In this document: positions 40,646 to 49,425 of the stretch, in pieces | Layout: the number at the start of each line of letters is the position of its first letter | Position numbering within the stretch: the first letter of the stretch is position 1 | Source: Azospirillum lipoferum 4B | GTDB taxonomy: Bacteria; Pseudomonadota; Alphaproteobacteria; Azospirillales; Azospirillaceae | Reading direction: 5' to 3' | Assembly (NCBI RefSeq): GCF_000283655.1 | Contig: NC_016586.1 | Location: forward strand, 635,001 to 699,000 | Length of the DNA stretch: 64,000 nt | Position numbers and translations under genes: made by a program | The notes under the pieces: model-generated | Told to the model about the DNA's origin: nothing | The model's database searches: none | The model's input: only the letters and a program-made list of their open reading frames with translations

Positions 40646-41605
40646 TCAGGCGACGCCCGGCAGATCGGGCATCGACCGGGCCAGCGCGCGCCATTCCGTC
40701 CGTTCCGGCTTGTCCTCGTCGCGCTGGCCGCACAGGATGGCGCAGTTCTCCCCTTGCGCGTTGTAGAGCTCGACGGTGGTGATGCCGCCCTTGTCGGTCG
40801 GCTTGAACACCACCCAGGCGCTGGACAGGCGCGCCATGTCGCAGTGCAGGCGGAAGGCGGGATCGTCGATGCCGAGCACGGCCCCGTCCGTCCGCAGCGT
40901 GGCAATGGTGCCGGTGTGGATCTGGATGCAGCCGGCATTGCCGACGAAGATCATGATCTCCATCCGGTCGTCGCGGGCGGATTGGAGCAGGCCGGTCACA
41001 GCCGCCAGCGGGATTTCGCGGGCGAACTCGCCGCCCGCCAGCCGCATGGCGTCGAGGCGGGCGACGCCGAACCGCTTCAGCATCCCATGGAACTCGTGGA
41101 CGTCGGCCATCGCCGCCCAGGCGGCGCGCAGACCGGCGACGTCGATGTCGGCCGGAACGGTGGCGACCGTCTGGACCGGCGCTTCACCGCCGTCGAGGTC
41201 GGCGACCATTTCGCCATCCGCCCGGTGCTCGTCCAGGAAGGAATTCCAGGCCGCGGCATCGGTGTCGGCCGTGCGATGGATGGCGTGGACCGGCTGCCCG
41301 GCGGCGTTGCTGACCAGAATCGCGCCGGCGGCCGGATCGTAGACGGTCAGACGCCAGTGGCGGGGGAAGATCCGCAGATCGACGTCGCGGTTCAGCACGA
41401 TGATGGCGTGGCCGTTGCCGGACACATTGCCGAAACGGCCGATCTTCTCATGGGTGATGGCGCTGTTGGCGGTGACGACCCGGACCGGACCGAGAGCGTC
41501 CAGCCGCGGCAGGGCAACCGGCCAGTCCACCCCGAGGCGCAGGAGGCCGGTCGCGCCGGCGGTGACGGTGGGCCCCTCGATGGAAGGCAGGGAGGTGTCG
41601 GGCAT
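40646..41605 (-). CDS. hmuS: Heme-degrading/heme-trafficking protein, HmuS/HemS family
   Basis: 319-residue cytosolic protein with the tandem HemS-type repeat, including FGNVSGNGHAIIVLNRDVDLRIFPRHW in the first half and MIFVGNAGCIQIHTGTIATLR in the second, the latter with the conserved heme-contact segment. It is somewhat shorter than typical HemS/HmuS (about 345 aa), missing residues mostly at the N-terminus. It receives imported heme and may cleave it to release iron. First gene of hmuSTUV, with a strong Fur box 56-74 bp upstream. Confidence 0.87.
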   Translation of the reverse strand: MPDTSLPSIEGPTVTAGATGLLRLGVDWPVALPRLDALGPVRVVTANSAITHEKIGRFGNVSGNGHAIIVLNRDVDLRIFPRHWRLTVYDPAAGAILVSNAAGQPVHAIHRTADTDAAAWNSFLDEHRADGEMVADLDGGEAPVQTVATVPADIDVAGLRAAWAAMADVHEFHGMLKRFGVARLDAMRLAGGEFAREIPLAAVTGLLQSARDDRMEIMIFVGNAGCIQIHTGTIATLRTDGAVLGIDDPAFRLHCDMARLSSAWVVFKPTDKGGITTVELYNAQGENCAILCGQRDEDKPERTEWRALARSMPDLPGVA

Positions 41606-41660
41606 CGGGAGAATCCTCGGGAATGGCTGGCGTTGCGCCGGGTGGTGACGTTTCCCAGAT

Positions 41661-41679
41661 GATTATGATAGTCATTATC
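41661..41679 (-). promoter_or_regulatory. Fur box of the hmuSTUV operon
   Basis: GATTATGATAGTCATTATC matches 17 of 19 positions of the Fur consensus and is nearly palindromic. It lies 56 bp upstream of the hmuS start codon, the expected place for iron-dependent repression. Confidence 0.8.
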
Positions 41680-41797
41680 AATGACAAGGCGGGGTTCATT
41701 AACCCGCATTAATTCCGGCTTGGTGGGGAACGGGGGGCCTACGGCTTGTACAGTTCTCGCACTTGCAACATGTGCCCGCAGCTTCGTGCTGAGCAAA

Positions 41798-41913
41798 GCC
41801 CCTCTCCCCTTGCGGGAGAGGGGTTGGGGTGAGGGGTTGCAAGCTTGGTTTCCTCCGGCCTTCGGCCGGCAGCACCCCTCATCCCAACCCTTCTCCCGCA
41901 AGGGGAGAAGGGC
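41798..41913. repeat. Composite three-hairpin palindromic element, copy 2 (inverted)
   Basis: 116-bp reverse-complement counterpart of the element at 24027-24143, with the same order of outer hairpins around a central CCGGCCTTCGGCCGG palindrome. It lies in the 524-bp gap between hmuS and the nickel/peptide-type operon, together with the Fur box and the GTTATAAC palindrome. No gene was seen in the gap. Confidence 0.85.
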
Positions 41914-42039
41914 TACCAGCGATCAAAGGTCGTGAGTTTTCGCAAATGCGAGTTAACCGGTCACCAGCCATGGCCATCATCACAGCCAGTCGCCACTCTG
42001 CCGATTTCGGAATGCAAGCCGTTCGCAACCGGGCTATAT

Positions 42040-42057
42040 GTCACGTTATAACATTAC
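42040..42057. promoter_or_regulatory. GTTATAAC-centred palindrome upstream of the nickel/peptide-type importer
   Basis: GTCACGTTATAACATTAC is an 18-bp imperfect palindrome (14 of 18 positions) centred on GTTATAAC, 73 bp before the operon's start. The TATAACATTAC half resembles alphaproteobacterial Zur boxes. It suggests metal-responsive control of the importer; this is tentative. Confidence 0.4.
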
Positions 42058-42129
42058 TATAAGCCCCTGATCGGTTGAGACGGCGGCTGAACGTCGTCTC
42101 CGGCCAACCAGTTGAAGGACCAAGGAATC

Positions 42130-43677
42130 GTGTCAGGACACGCTATTTGCCGCCGAATGCTCGGCGCACTCGGCATCGGCGCCGTCGCGGCTTTCGCGCT
42201 GGCGCCAAGCGCCGTTTCCGCTCAGGACCGCACCCTGAGCATCGTGGCGCCGTGGGAGATCGGCAGCACCGATCCGTCGAAGGCCGGCTTTGTCTTCACC
42301 CGCCTGGAGGTGGCCGAGACGCTGCTCGACGCCGACGACGCCGGCCAGCCCCGCCCGGCCCTGGCGGCATCCTGGACCGTTTCGGAGGACCGGCTGAGCT
42401 GGCGTTTCCGCCTGCGCGACGGCGTGCGCTTCCATGACGGCACGCCCATGACCGCCGAGGCGGCGGTGGCGAGCCTGCGCCTTGCGCTGGGCAAGCCCGG
42501 TCCGCTCAAGCAGGCGCCGGTCGCCGCCATCGACGCGGACGGCGGGGAGATCGTCATCCGTCTCAGCGAGCCCTTCGGACCGCTGCCGGCCACCCTCGCC
42601 CACAGCTCCACCCAGATCCTGGCCCCGGCCTCCTACGCGGAGAACGGACAGGCGACGCAGGTGATCGGCACCGGACCCTACCGCATCGAACGGCTGGAGC
42701 CGCCGCAGCGCCTCGTCGCCGCCCGCTTCGCCGATTATTGGGGGACCAAGCCGGCGGTGGAGCGCATCGGCTTCCTGGCCGCCGGGCGGGGCGAGACCCG
42801 CGCGCTGATGGCGGAGAGCGGCGACGCCGACATCGTCTTCACCCTCGACCCGGCCAGCCAGAAGCGGCTGCGCGGCAACCGCAAGCTCCAGGTCCATGCG
42901 GTGCCGATCCCGCGCACCGTGACGCTGAAGGTGAATGCCGGGCACCCGTTCCTGCAGGACGTCCGCGCGCGGGAGGCGCTGAGCCTGACCATCGACCGCG
43001 CCGGCATCGCCGCCGCCATCCTGCGCACGCCCGACGCCGCCGCCGGACAGCTGCTGCCGCCGAGCCTGCCGGACTGGCATGTCGCAGGGTTGCCGCCGCT
43101 GGGCCGCGACGTTGGGCGGGCGTCGGCGCTGCTGGCCGAATTGGGCTGGACCAAGGGGGCCGACGGCATTCTGGAGCGCGGCGGCCAGCCCTTCCGCCTG
43201 ACCCTGCGCACCTTCTCCGACCGGCCGGAGCTGCCGCTGATCGCCACCGCCATCCAGGATCAGGCGCGCGCCGCCGGCATCGACCTGCGCGTCGCCATCG
43301 GCAATTCCAGCGACATCCCGGCGGGCCACCGCGACGGAACGCTGGAGCTGGCCCTGATGGCGCGCAACTTCGCCCTCATCCCCGACCCGCTGGCGACTCT
43401 GCTGGAGGATTTCGGAGCGGCGGGCGGCGATTGGGGCGCCATGGGCTGGACCGAGCCGCGCATGGAGGCGGTGCTGGCCGAACTGCGCAACACCACCGAC
43501 CCGGCGCGCCGGTCGGATCTGCGCCGGCAGGCCGCCTCGCTGCTGCAGGCCGGGCTGCCGGTGATCCCGGTCGCCTGGTATCAGCAGACCGCCGCCGTGT
43601 CCAAGCGCGTCGAAGGCTTCACCATCGACCCGTTCGAGCGCAGCTACCGCCTCTCCCGCCTGCGGTGGGCGCCGTGA
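42130..43677 (+). CDS. ABC transporter substrate-binding protein, nickel/peptide (SBP_bac_5) family
   Basis: 515-residue periplasmic protein with a signal peptide (AVAAFALAPSAVSAQ) and then LSIVAPWEIGSTDPSKAGFVFTRL, which resembles NikA/YntA-type metal or metallophore binders more than oligopeptide binders. LRDGVRFHDGTPMTAEAAVASL is the conserved family core. The start is uncertain: GTG 42130 (AAGGA 10 bp upstream) or TTG 42112. It is first of a four-gene importer operon. A metal complex is the favoured cargo, but peptide cannot be excluded. Confidence 0.8.
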   Translation: MSGHAICRRMLGALGIGAVAAFALAPSAVSAQDRTLSIVAPWEIGSTDPSKAGFVFTRLEVAETLLDADDAGQPRPALAASWTVSEDRLSWRFRLRDGVRFHDGTPMTAEAAVASLRLALGKPGPLKQAPVAAIDADGGEIVIRLSEPFGPLPATLAHSSTQILAPASYAENGQATQVIGTGPYRIERLEPPQRLVAARFADYWGTKPAVERIGFLAAGRGETRALMAESGDADIVFTLDPASQKRLRGNRKLQVHAVPIPRTVTLKVNAGHPFLQDVRAREALSLTIDRAGIAAAILRTPDAAAGQLLPPSLPDWHVAGLPPLGRDVGRASALLAELGWTKGADGILERGGQPFRLTLRTFSDRPELPLIATAIQDQARAAGIDLRVAIGNSSDIPAGHRDGTLELALMARNFALIPDPLATLLEDFGAAGGDWGAMGWTEPRMEAVLAELRNTTDPARRSDLRRQAASLLQAGLPVIPVAWYQQTAAVSKRVEGFTIDPFERSYRLSRLRWAP

Positions 43678-43691
43678 GGGGAGCCTTGTTG

Positions 43692-44624
43692 ATGAAGGCG
43701 GTCGGGCACCGGCTGCTGCAGGCGGTGCTGGTCGCGCTGGCGGTGGGGATCCTGACCTTCCTGCTGACCGGCATGCTGCCGGGCGACACGGCCTTCCGCA
43801 TCGCCGCCGGCCGCTACGGCTACGACCATGTCACCGCCGCCGCCGCAGAGGCCGTGCGGGCCGAGCTGGGCCTCGACCGGCCGGCCGCCGTCGCGCTCGG
43901 CCAATGGCTGTGGGACCTGCTGCGCTTCGACCTCGGCGATTCGCTGGTCAGCGGCGATCCGGTGGTCGAGGAGATCGCCCACCAGCTCGGCCATTCCGCC
44001 AAGCTGGCGCTGATGGCGGTCCTGCTGTCGACGCTGCTCGGGCTGCCGCTCGGCATCCTGGCCGGGCTGCGTCCGGGCGGGCTGGTCGACCGGGCGTCGC
44101 TGGTGCTGGCGACGGGGCTGCGCGCTGTGCCGCAATTCGTGGTCGGCATCCTGCTGATCCTGCTGGTGGCGGTCGGGCTGGGCGCCCTGCCGGTGGCCGG
44201 GCATGACAGCGCCGCGCATGGGCTGCTGCCGGCGCTGACGCTGGCGCTGGGGATGGCCGCGGTGTCGAGCCGGGTCACGCGCGACGCCACGCTGGCGGTC
44301 GTCCGCTCCCCCTACTACGCCTTCGCGCGGACCAAGGGCCTGCCGGAGCGGGCGGCCTTCCTGCGCCACGGGCTGCGCAACATCGGCGTGCCGGTGCTGG
44401 CCTATCAGGGGGTGCAGCTGGTCTATCTGATCGAAGGGGTCGTGGTGGTCGAGACACTGTTCGCGTGGCCGGGCATCGGCCATGCGCTGGTCCATGCCGT
44501 CATCGCCCGCGACGTGCCGATGATCCAGGGCACGGCTCTGGTGATGGGGCTGACATTCGTCCTGCTGAACGGGCTGGTCGACCTCGCCTGCGCCGCCATC
44601 GATCCGCGGAGGGTTCGGGCATGA
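43692..44624 (+). CDS. ABC transporter permease, nickel/peptide family (DppB/NikB type)
   Basis: 310-residue permease with an N-terminal helix (LVALAVGILTFLLTGMLPGDTAF), a periplasmic loop, and the BPD_transp_1 core including TRDATLAVVRSPYYAFARTKGLPERAAFLRH, the ATPase-docking region. It begins 14 bp after the binding-protein stop with GAGGGGA upstream. Its last codons overlap the next permease start. Confidence 0.87.
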   Translation: MKAVGHRLLQAVLVALAVGILTFLLTGMLPGDTAFRIAAGRYGYDHVTAAAAEAVRAELGLDRPAAVALGQWLWDLLRFDLGDSLVSGDPVVEEIAHQLGHSAKLALMAVLLSTLLGLPLGILAGLRPGGLVDRASLVLATGLRAVPQFVVGILLILLVAVGLGALPVAGHDSAAHGLLPALTLALGMAAVSSRVTRDATLAVVRSPYYAFARTKGLPERAAFLRHGLRNIGVPVLAYQGVQLVYLIEGVVVVETLFAWPGIGHALVHAVIARDVPMIQGTALVMGLTFVLLNGLVDLACAAIDPRRVRA

Positions 44625-45415
44625 GGAACACTGTTCTCAATGGCCGCCGCATGACCGGACTGGCGGTCCTGGCAGCAGTCGCCGCCTTCGCCTGGGCGGT
44701 TCCGTTGTTGTCCGGCGCCGATCCCAACCGGCAGGATCTAAGCGCCATCCTCGCCGCCCCGTCCTGGGCCGAGCCGCTGGGCACCGACCATCTCGGCCGC
44801 AGCATGCTGGCGCGGCTGGCGGCGGCGCTGCGGCTGTCGCTGAGCCTCGCCCTGCTGGGGGTGCTGTCGGCCGCGGTGCCGGGGGTTCTGCTGGGCATCG
44901 CGGCGGGCTGGCGCGGCGGCTGGGTGGACCGGGGCCTGGGCATCCTCGCCGACACGGTGCTGGCCCTGCCGGGGCTTCTGCTGGTCCTGCTGCTGACGGC
45001 GCTGGCGCCGGGCAACCTGTGGACCCTCTATGTCGGGATCGCGCTGGTGCTGTGGGTGGAGTATTTCCGCGTGGTGCGCGCCACCACCCGGACGCTGGCC
45101 GGCTCGCCGCAGATCGAGGCGTCGCGGCTGCTGGGCTTCGGCCCCGCCTATATCCTGCGCCGCCATCTGTGGCCGGAGATCGCGCCGGTGGTGCTGACCC
45201 TGGCAGCCTTCGGCGCCGCCACCGCGATCCTCGCCATCGCCGCTCTCGGCTTCGTCAGCGTCGGGGTGCGCCCGCCGACGGCGGAGCTGGGGCTGATGAT
45301 GACGGAGCTGCTGCCCTATTACGACGAGGCGCCCTGGATTCTGCTGCAGCCGATCCTGGCCGTCTTCCTGCTGGTCCTGTCCCTCAACCTCCTGGCGGGG
45401 AGCCGCAAGCCATGA
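44621..45415 (+). CDS. ABC transporter permease, nickel/peptide family (DppC/NikC type)
   Basis: 264-residue partner permease beginning in an ATGA overlap with the preceding gene. Family core LGTDHLGRSMLARLAAALRLSLSLA lies near residues 49-73 and the EAA loop near 165-185 (EASRLLGFGPAYILRRHLWPEI). It ends overlapping the ATPase start at 45412. Confidence 0.87.
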   Translation: MRNTVLNGRRMTGLAVLAAVAAFAWAVPLLSGADPNRQDLSAILAAPSWAEPLGTDHLGRSMLARLAAALRLSLSLALLGVLSAAVPGVLLGIAAGWRGGWVDRGLGILADTVLALPGLLLVLLLTALAPGNLWTLYVGIALVLWVEYFRVVRATTRTLAGSPQIEASRLLGFGPAYILRRHLWPEIAPVVLTLAAFGAATAILAIAALGFVSVGVRPPTAELGLMMTELLPYYDEAPWILLQPILAVFLLVLSLNLLAGSRKP

Positions 45416-46800
45416 CCGTCCTGCTCACCGTCGAGGACCTCACGGTCGTTTCGACCGACGCCATCCTGCGGCCGACCGGCCTGACCCTGCGGGCCGGGCG
45501 CCCGCTGACCATCCTGGGACAGACGGGATCGGGCAAGAGCCTGCTGGCCCAGGCGATCATGGGCGTGCTGCCGGACGGGCTGAGCGCCGCCGGCCGTGTC
45601 CTGCTGGACGGCCGCGACCTGCTGGCCATGCCGATGGCCGAGCGCCGGGCGCTGTGGGGCCGGACCATCGGCCTGCTGCCGCAGGAACCCTGGCTGGCGC
45701 TGGACCCGACCATGCGGGCCGGCGCCCAGGTGGCGGAGACGCACCGCCTCGTCGCCGGTCTGACCGCGGCGGAGGCCGACGCGGCGGCGCGGGCGGATCT
45801 GGCGCATCTCGGACTGGCCGACGCCTTCGGCAAGCTGCCGGGCGAGCTGTCCGGCGGCATGGCCCAGCGCGTCGCCTTCGCCGCAGCCCGCGCCGGCCGG
45901 GGGCGCATCGTCATCGCCGACGAGCCGACCAAGGGGCTGGACGCCGACCGCCGCGACGACGCGGTCGCCCTGCTGCTCCGCGAGGTCGAGGAGGGCGGCG
46001 GCCTGCTGACCATCACCCACGACGTGGCGGTCGCCCGCCAGCTGGGCGGCGACGTGATGGTGATGCGCGAGGGCGAGGTGGTGGAACAGGGCCCGGCCGA
46101 GGAGGTGCTGCGGGCGCCGCGCAGCGCCTATGCCCGCGACCTGCTGGCGGCGGAACCCTCCTCCTGGCCGAAGCTGCCGCCGCGGCCGGCGGGGGAGCCC
46201 ATGCTGCGGGCGCGGGGGCTGGCCAAGGCGCGCGGCGGGAAACCGCTGTTCGACGGGCTCGACCTGGAGATCCGGGCCGGCGAGATCGTCGGCGTCGGCG
46301 GACCCAGCGGCTGCGGCAAGAGCACGCTCGGCGGCCTGCTGCTCGGCCTTGTCGCGCCGGATCGCGGATCGGTGTGGCGCAAGCCGGGGATCGGACGGCA
46401 CCGCTTCCAGAAGCTCTACCAGGACCCGCCGGCGGCCTTCCCGCCGCATGGCAGCCTCCGGCAGACGCTGACCGATCTGGTCCGGCTGCACCGGCTGGAC
46501 TGGAGCGAAGTGGAGCGGCTGATGGACCGGCTGCGGCTGTCCCCCACCCTGCTCGACCGCCGCCCGCGCGAGGTGTCCGGCGGCGAGTTGCAGCGGCTGG
46601 CATTGCTGCGGGTGCTGCTGCTCGACCCGGTGTTCCTGTTCGCCGACGAGCCGACCTCCCGCCTCGACCTCGTCACCCAGCAGGAGACGGTGGCGCTGCT
46701 GACCGGCATCGCGCGTGACCGCGGCTGCGCCGTCCTGCTGGTCAGCCATGACGCCGGGCTTCTCGACCGGACGGCGGACCGGCGGATCGCCCTGGCCTGA
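45412..46800 (+). CDS. Fused tandem ATPase of the nickel/peptide-type importer (DppD-DppF)
   Basis: 462-residue protein joining two ABC ATPase domains that are usually separate polypeptides. The first half has Walker A GQTGSGKSL near residue 36, LSGGMAQRVAFAAARAG and IVIADEPTKGLD. The second half has Walker A GPSGCGKST near 298, VSGGELQRLALLRVL and LFADEPTSRLD. Each half is shorter than a stand-alone OppD/OppF, lacking long C-terminal oligopeptide domains, which fits NikD/NikE better. The start at 45412 overlaps the permease stop. Confidence 0.87.
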   Translation: MTVLLTVEDLTVVSTDAILRPTGLTLRAGRPLTILGQTGSGKSLLAQAIMGVLPDGLSAAGRVLLDGRDLLAMPMAERRALWGRTIGLLPQEPWLALDPTMRAGAQVAETHRLVAGLTAAEADAAARADLAHLGLADAFGKLPGELSGGMAQRVAFAAARAGRGRIVIADEPTKGLDADRRDDAVALLLREVEEGGGLLTITHDVAVARQLGGDVMVMREGEVVEQGPAEEVLRAPRSAYARDLLAAEPSSWPKLPPRPAGEPMLRARGLAKARGGKPLFDGLDLEIRAGEIVGVGGPSGCGKSTLGGLLLGLVAPDRGSVWRKPGIGRHRFQKLYQDPPAAFPPHGSLRQTLTDLVRLHRLDWSEVERLMDRLRLSPTLLDRRPREVSGGELQRLALLRVLLLDPVFLFADEPTSRLDLVTQQETVALLTGIARDRGCAVLLVSHDAGLLDRTADRRIALA

Positions 46801-46810
46801 CGGCGTGACG

Positions 46811-46855
46811 TCGCCTTCCCGCCGCCGGTCATGCTGCCGGCGGTTGGGGAGGCGA
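46811..46855 (+). terminator. Strong stem-loop after the fused ATPase gene
   Basis: Long inverted repeat: CGCCTTCCC (46812-46820) and GCCGCCGG (46821-46828) pair with CCGGCGGT and GGGGAGGCG (46837-46854), with an 8-nt loop. It lies 11 bp beyond the stop codon and is followed by TTTCCC. Probable terminator, although the T-run is short. Confidence 0.55.
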
Positions 46856-46920
46856 TTTCCCATGCCGATCCATTTGCGGTACGCACAAAGCACAGTTGAT
46901 ATGTGCTAAATAGGTATTGG

Positions 46921-46938
46921 ATTCCCTTGTTAGGGAAT
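46921..46938. promoter_or_regulatory. ATTCCCT/AGGGAAT inverted repeat before the amino-acid importer
   Basis: A 7-bp perfect inverted repeat with a TGTT loop lies 100 bp before the binding-protein start, within an AT-rich stretch that also includes GAATATTC. It may be an operator for the importer operon. The regulator is unknown. Confidence 0.4.
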
Positions 46939-47037
46939 ATTCTTTCCTGTAGCGTGACGGGAACCGCCCGACGCCGAAGAGCGCCCAAGGTGGCGGACCA
47001 ACCCAATACCCATTCCATAAACACCGGGCATCAACCG

Positions 47038-47811
47038 ATGAATTGGCTGAAATCGCTTCTCGTCGCCGGCCTTCTGCAGGTCGCCGCCGTCTCCGCCGCC
47101 GAGGCCCAGGGCGACCTCGACCGCATCAAGGCGGACGGCGTGATGAAGATCGGCACCGAGGGCACCTATGCCCCCTTCACCTATCACGACGCGTCGGGCG
47201 CGCTGGTCGGCTTCGATGTCGAGATCGGGCGCGAGGTCGCCAAGCGGATCGGCGTGAAGGCGGAGTTCCTGGAAGGCAAGTGGGACGGGCTGATCGCCGG
47301 CCTGGATGCCCGCCGCTACGACGCCGTGATCAATCAGGTCGGCATCACCGAGGCGCGCAAGGCCAAATACGATTTCTCCGATCCCTACATCACCAGCCGC
47401 GCCGTGCTGATCGTCCGCGGCGACAATGATGCCATCAAGAGCTTCGACGACCTGAAGGGCAGGAAGGCGGCGCAGTCGCTGTCCAGCAACTTCGGCAAGC
47501 TGGCCGAAGCGTCGGGCGCGCAGCTGGTCGGCACCGACGGCTTCGACCAGTCGATCCAGCTGGTCCTGAACGGCCGGGCCGACGCGACGGTCAACGACAG
47601 CCTGTCCTTCCTGGACTTCAAGAAGCAGAAGCCGAACGCCAACGTGAAGATTGCCGCGACCCGCGACAACGCCGACCAGTCCGGCATCATCGTCCGCAAG
47701 GGCGAGGCCAAGCTGGTCGCCGCCATCAACGAGGCTTTGGCCGCCATGAAGGCCGACGGCACCTATGGGACGATCTCGCAGAAGTATTTCGGCGCCGACG
47801 TTTCCAAGTAA
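47038..47811 (+). CDS. Amino-acid (cystine-type) ABC transporter substrate-binding protein
   Basis: 257-residue SBP_bac_3 protein with a signal peptide (LLVAGLLQVAAVSAAEAQ) and IKADGVMKIGTEGTYAPFTYHDASG, WDGLIAGLDARRYDAVINQVGIT and SDPYI-type motifs characteristic of the TcyA/FliY cystine-binding group. ATG 47038 gives the natural signal peptide; its ribosome site is weak. It forms an importer with the permease and ATPase genes that follow after a strong hairpin. Confidence 0.87.
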   Translation: MNWLKSLLVAGLLQVAAVSAAEAQGDLDRIKADGVMKIGTEGTYAPFTYHDASGALVGFDVEIGREVAKRIGVKAEFLEGKWDGLIAGLDARRYDAVINQVGITEARKAKYDFSDPYITSRAVLIVRGDNDAIKSFDDLKGRKAAQSLSSNFGKLAEASGAQLVGTDGFDQSIQLVLNGRADATVNDSLSFLDFKKQKPNANVKIAATRDNADQSGIIVRKGEAKLVAAINEALAAMKADGTYGTISQKYFGADVSK

Positions 47812-47838
47812 CGGCCAGTCAAGCGGCAAACCATCCCC

Positions 47839-47871
47839 AATGCCCCCTGCCCCGTCCGGGCCGGGGGCATT
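47839..47871 (+). terminator. Intercistronic hairpin (partial terminator/attenuator)
   Basis: AATGCCCCC (47839-47847) pairs perfectly with GGGGGCATT (47863-47871) between the binding-protein and permease genes. It likely stabilises the upstream message or reduces readthrough so that binding protein exceeds membrane components, as commonly seen in such operons. Confidence 0.6.
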
Positions 47872-47904
47872 GTCGTTCCTTCACCACGAGAGGCACCTTC
47901 CCCC

Positions 47905-48585
47905 TTGCTGCACTGGCTTACCCTGATGGCGGACTCGCTTCCGTCGCTGCTGTGGGCGGCGCTGGTCTTCACCGTGCCGCTGACGCTGGCCTCCTTCGCG
48001 CTGGGCCTGACGGTCGGGCTGGTGGCGGCGGTGGTCCGGCTGTTCGGGCCGGCGCCGCTGGCCGCCATCGTCCGCTTCTATGTCTGGATCATCCGCGGCA
48101 CGCCGCTGCTGGTGCAGCTGTTCCTGATCTTCTACGGCCTGCCCAGCGTCGGCATCGTGCTGGACGCCTTCCCGGCGGCGCTGATCGGCTTCACGCTGAA
48201 TGTCGGCGCCTACACCTCCGAGATCATCCGCGCCGTCATCGGATCGGTGCCGAAGGGGCAGTGGGAGGCCGCCTATTCCATCGGCATGAGCTGGTCGCAG
48301 GCGATGCGCCGCACCATCCTGCCGCAGGCCGCCCGCGTCGCGGTGCCGCCGCTGTCCAACACCTTCATCTCGCTGGTCAAGGACACCTCGCTCGCCGCCG
48401 CCATCACGGTGCCTGAGCTGTTCCAGGCCGCCCAGCGCATCGTCGCCACCAGCTACGAGCCGTTGATCCTCTATGTTGAAGTGGCGCTGATCTATCTGGC
48501 GCTGAGCTCCATCCTGTCGGCGCTGCAGGTCCGGCTGGAACGCCGGTTCGGGCAGTATGGCGGTTTCCTGGAGGCGAAGTCGTGA
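47905..48585 (+). CDS. Amino-acid ABC transporter permease (TcyL type)
   Basis: 226-residue permease of the His/Glu/Gln/Arg/cystine family with five membrane helices and the conserved IIRGTPLLVQLFLIFYGLP and GAYTSEIIRAVIGSVPKGQWEAA segments. The start is most likely a TTG at 47905 (GAGAGG about 11 bp upstream), giving the usual short N-terminus; ATG 47926 is the alternative. Its stop overlaps the ATPase start. Confidence 0.88.
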   Translation: MLHWLTLMADSLPSLLWAALVFTVPLTLASFALGLTVGLVAAVVRLFGPAPLAAIVRFYVWIIRGTPLLVQLFLIFYGLPSVGIVLDAFPAALIGFTLNVGAYTSEIIRAVIGSVPKGQWEAAYSIGMSWSQAMRRTILPQAARVAVPPLSNTFISLVKDTSLAAAITVPELFQAAQRIVATSYEPLILYVEVALIYLALSSILSALQVRLERRFGQYGGFLEAKS

Positions 48586-49349
48586 TCCGGCTGTCGAACA
48601 TCGAAAAGCGCTTCGGCGAACTGACCGTGCTGAAGAGCGTGTCCGTCACGGTGGCGGAAGGGCGCGTCACCGCGCTGATCGGCCCGTCCGGCGGCGGCAA
48701 GAGCACGCTGCTGCGCTGCATCAACCTGCTGGAAATCCCGACCGCCGGAACCGTGCGCATCGGCGAAGAGGAATTGGCCTTCAAGCCCGGCGGCAAGCCC
48801 GGATGGAAGGACATCCAGCGGCTGCGCGGCCAGACCGGCATGGTGTTCCAGAACTTCCAGCTCTTCCCCCACCGTACGGCGGTGGAGAATGTGATGGAAG
48901 GGCTGGTGACCGTGCAGAAATGGCCGGCGGAGAAGGCGCGGGAGCACGCGATGGCCCTGCTGCACAAGGTCGGCATGGCCCACAAGGCCGAGGCGTGGCC
49001 CGCGACCCTGTCGGGCGGCCAGCAGCAGCGCGTCGCCATCGCCCGCGCGCTGGCCCCGTCGCCGCGCGTGCTTCTGTGCGACGAGCCGACCTCCGCGCTC
49101 GATCCCGAACTGTCGGGCGAGGTGGTGGAGGTGCTGGGCACGCTGGCGGCGGAGGGCACCACCATGGTGATGGCCACCCACGACCTGCGCCTCGCCTCGC
49201 GCATCGCGCATGAGGTGGTGTTCCTCGACGGCGGCGAGGTGGTGGAGACCGGCCCCTCGCGGGAACTGTTCACCCGCCCGGCGCGCGAACGCACCCAACG
49301 CTTCATCGCCACCCTGACCCAACAGGGGCAGCAGGGCGAAGGGGTCTGA
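48582..49349 (+). CDS. Amino-acid ABC transporter ATP-binding protein (TcyN type)
   Basis: 255-residue ATPase beginning with GTG 48582 inside the permease stop (GTGA). It has Walker A GPSGGGKST near residue 34, LSGGQQQRVAIARAL, LLCDEPTSALDPEL and the switch His in THDLRLAS. It energises uptake of cystine or a related polar amino acid. Convergent with adhE, 76 bp apart, with no clear terminator between. Confidence 0.9.
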   Translation: MIRLSNIEKRFGELTVLKSVSVTVAEGRVTALIGPSGGGKSTLLRCINLLEIPTAGTVRIGEEELAFKPGGKPGWKDIQRLRGQTGMVFQNFQLFPHRTAVENVMEGLVTVQKWPAEKAREHAMALLHKVGMAHKAEAWPATLSGGQQQRVAIARALAPSPRVLLCDEPTSALDPELSGEVVEVLGTLAAEGTTMVMATHDLRLASRIAHEVVFLDGGEVVETGPSRELFTRPARERTQRFIATLTQQGQQGEGV

Positions 49350-49425
49350 AAACGTGTCTGGGGCTGCCGGGCGTGGGGCGTTCACCCCGGCCCGACGGCC
49401 CCGGACGGTCATGCAAGGTTGTGCG

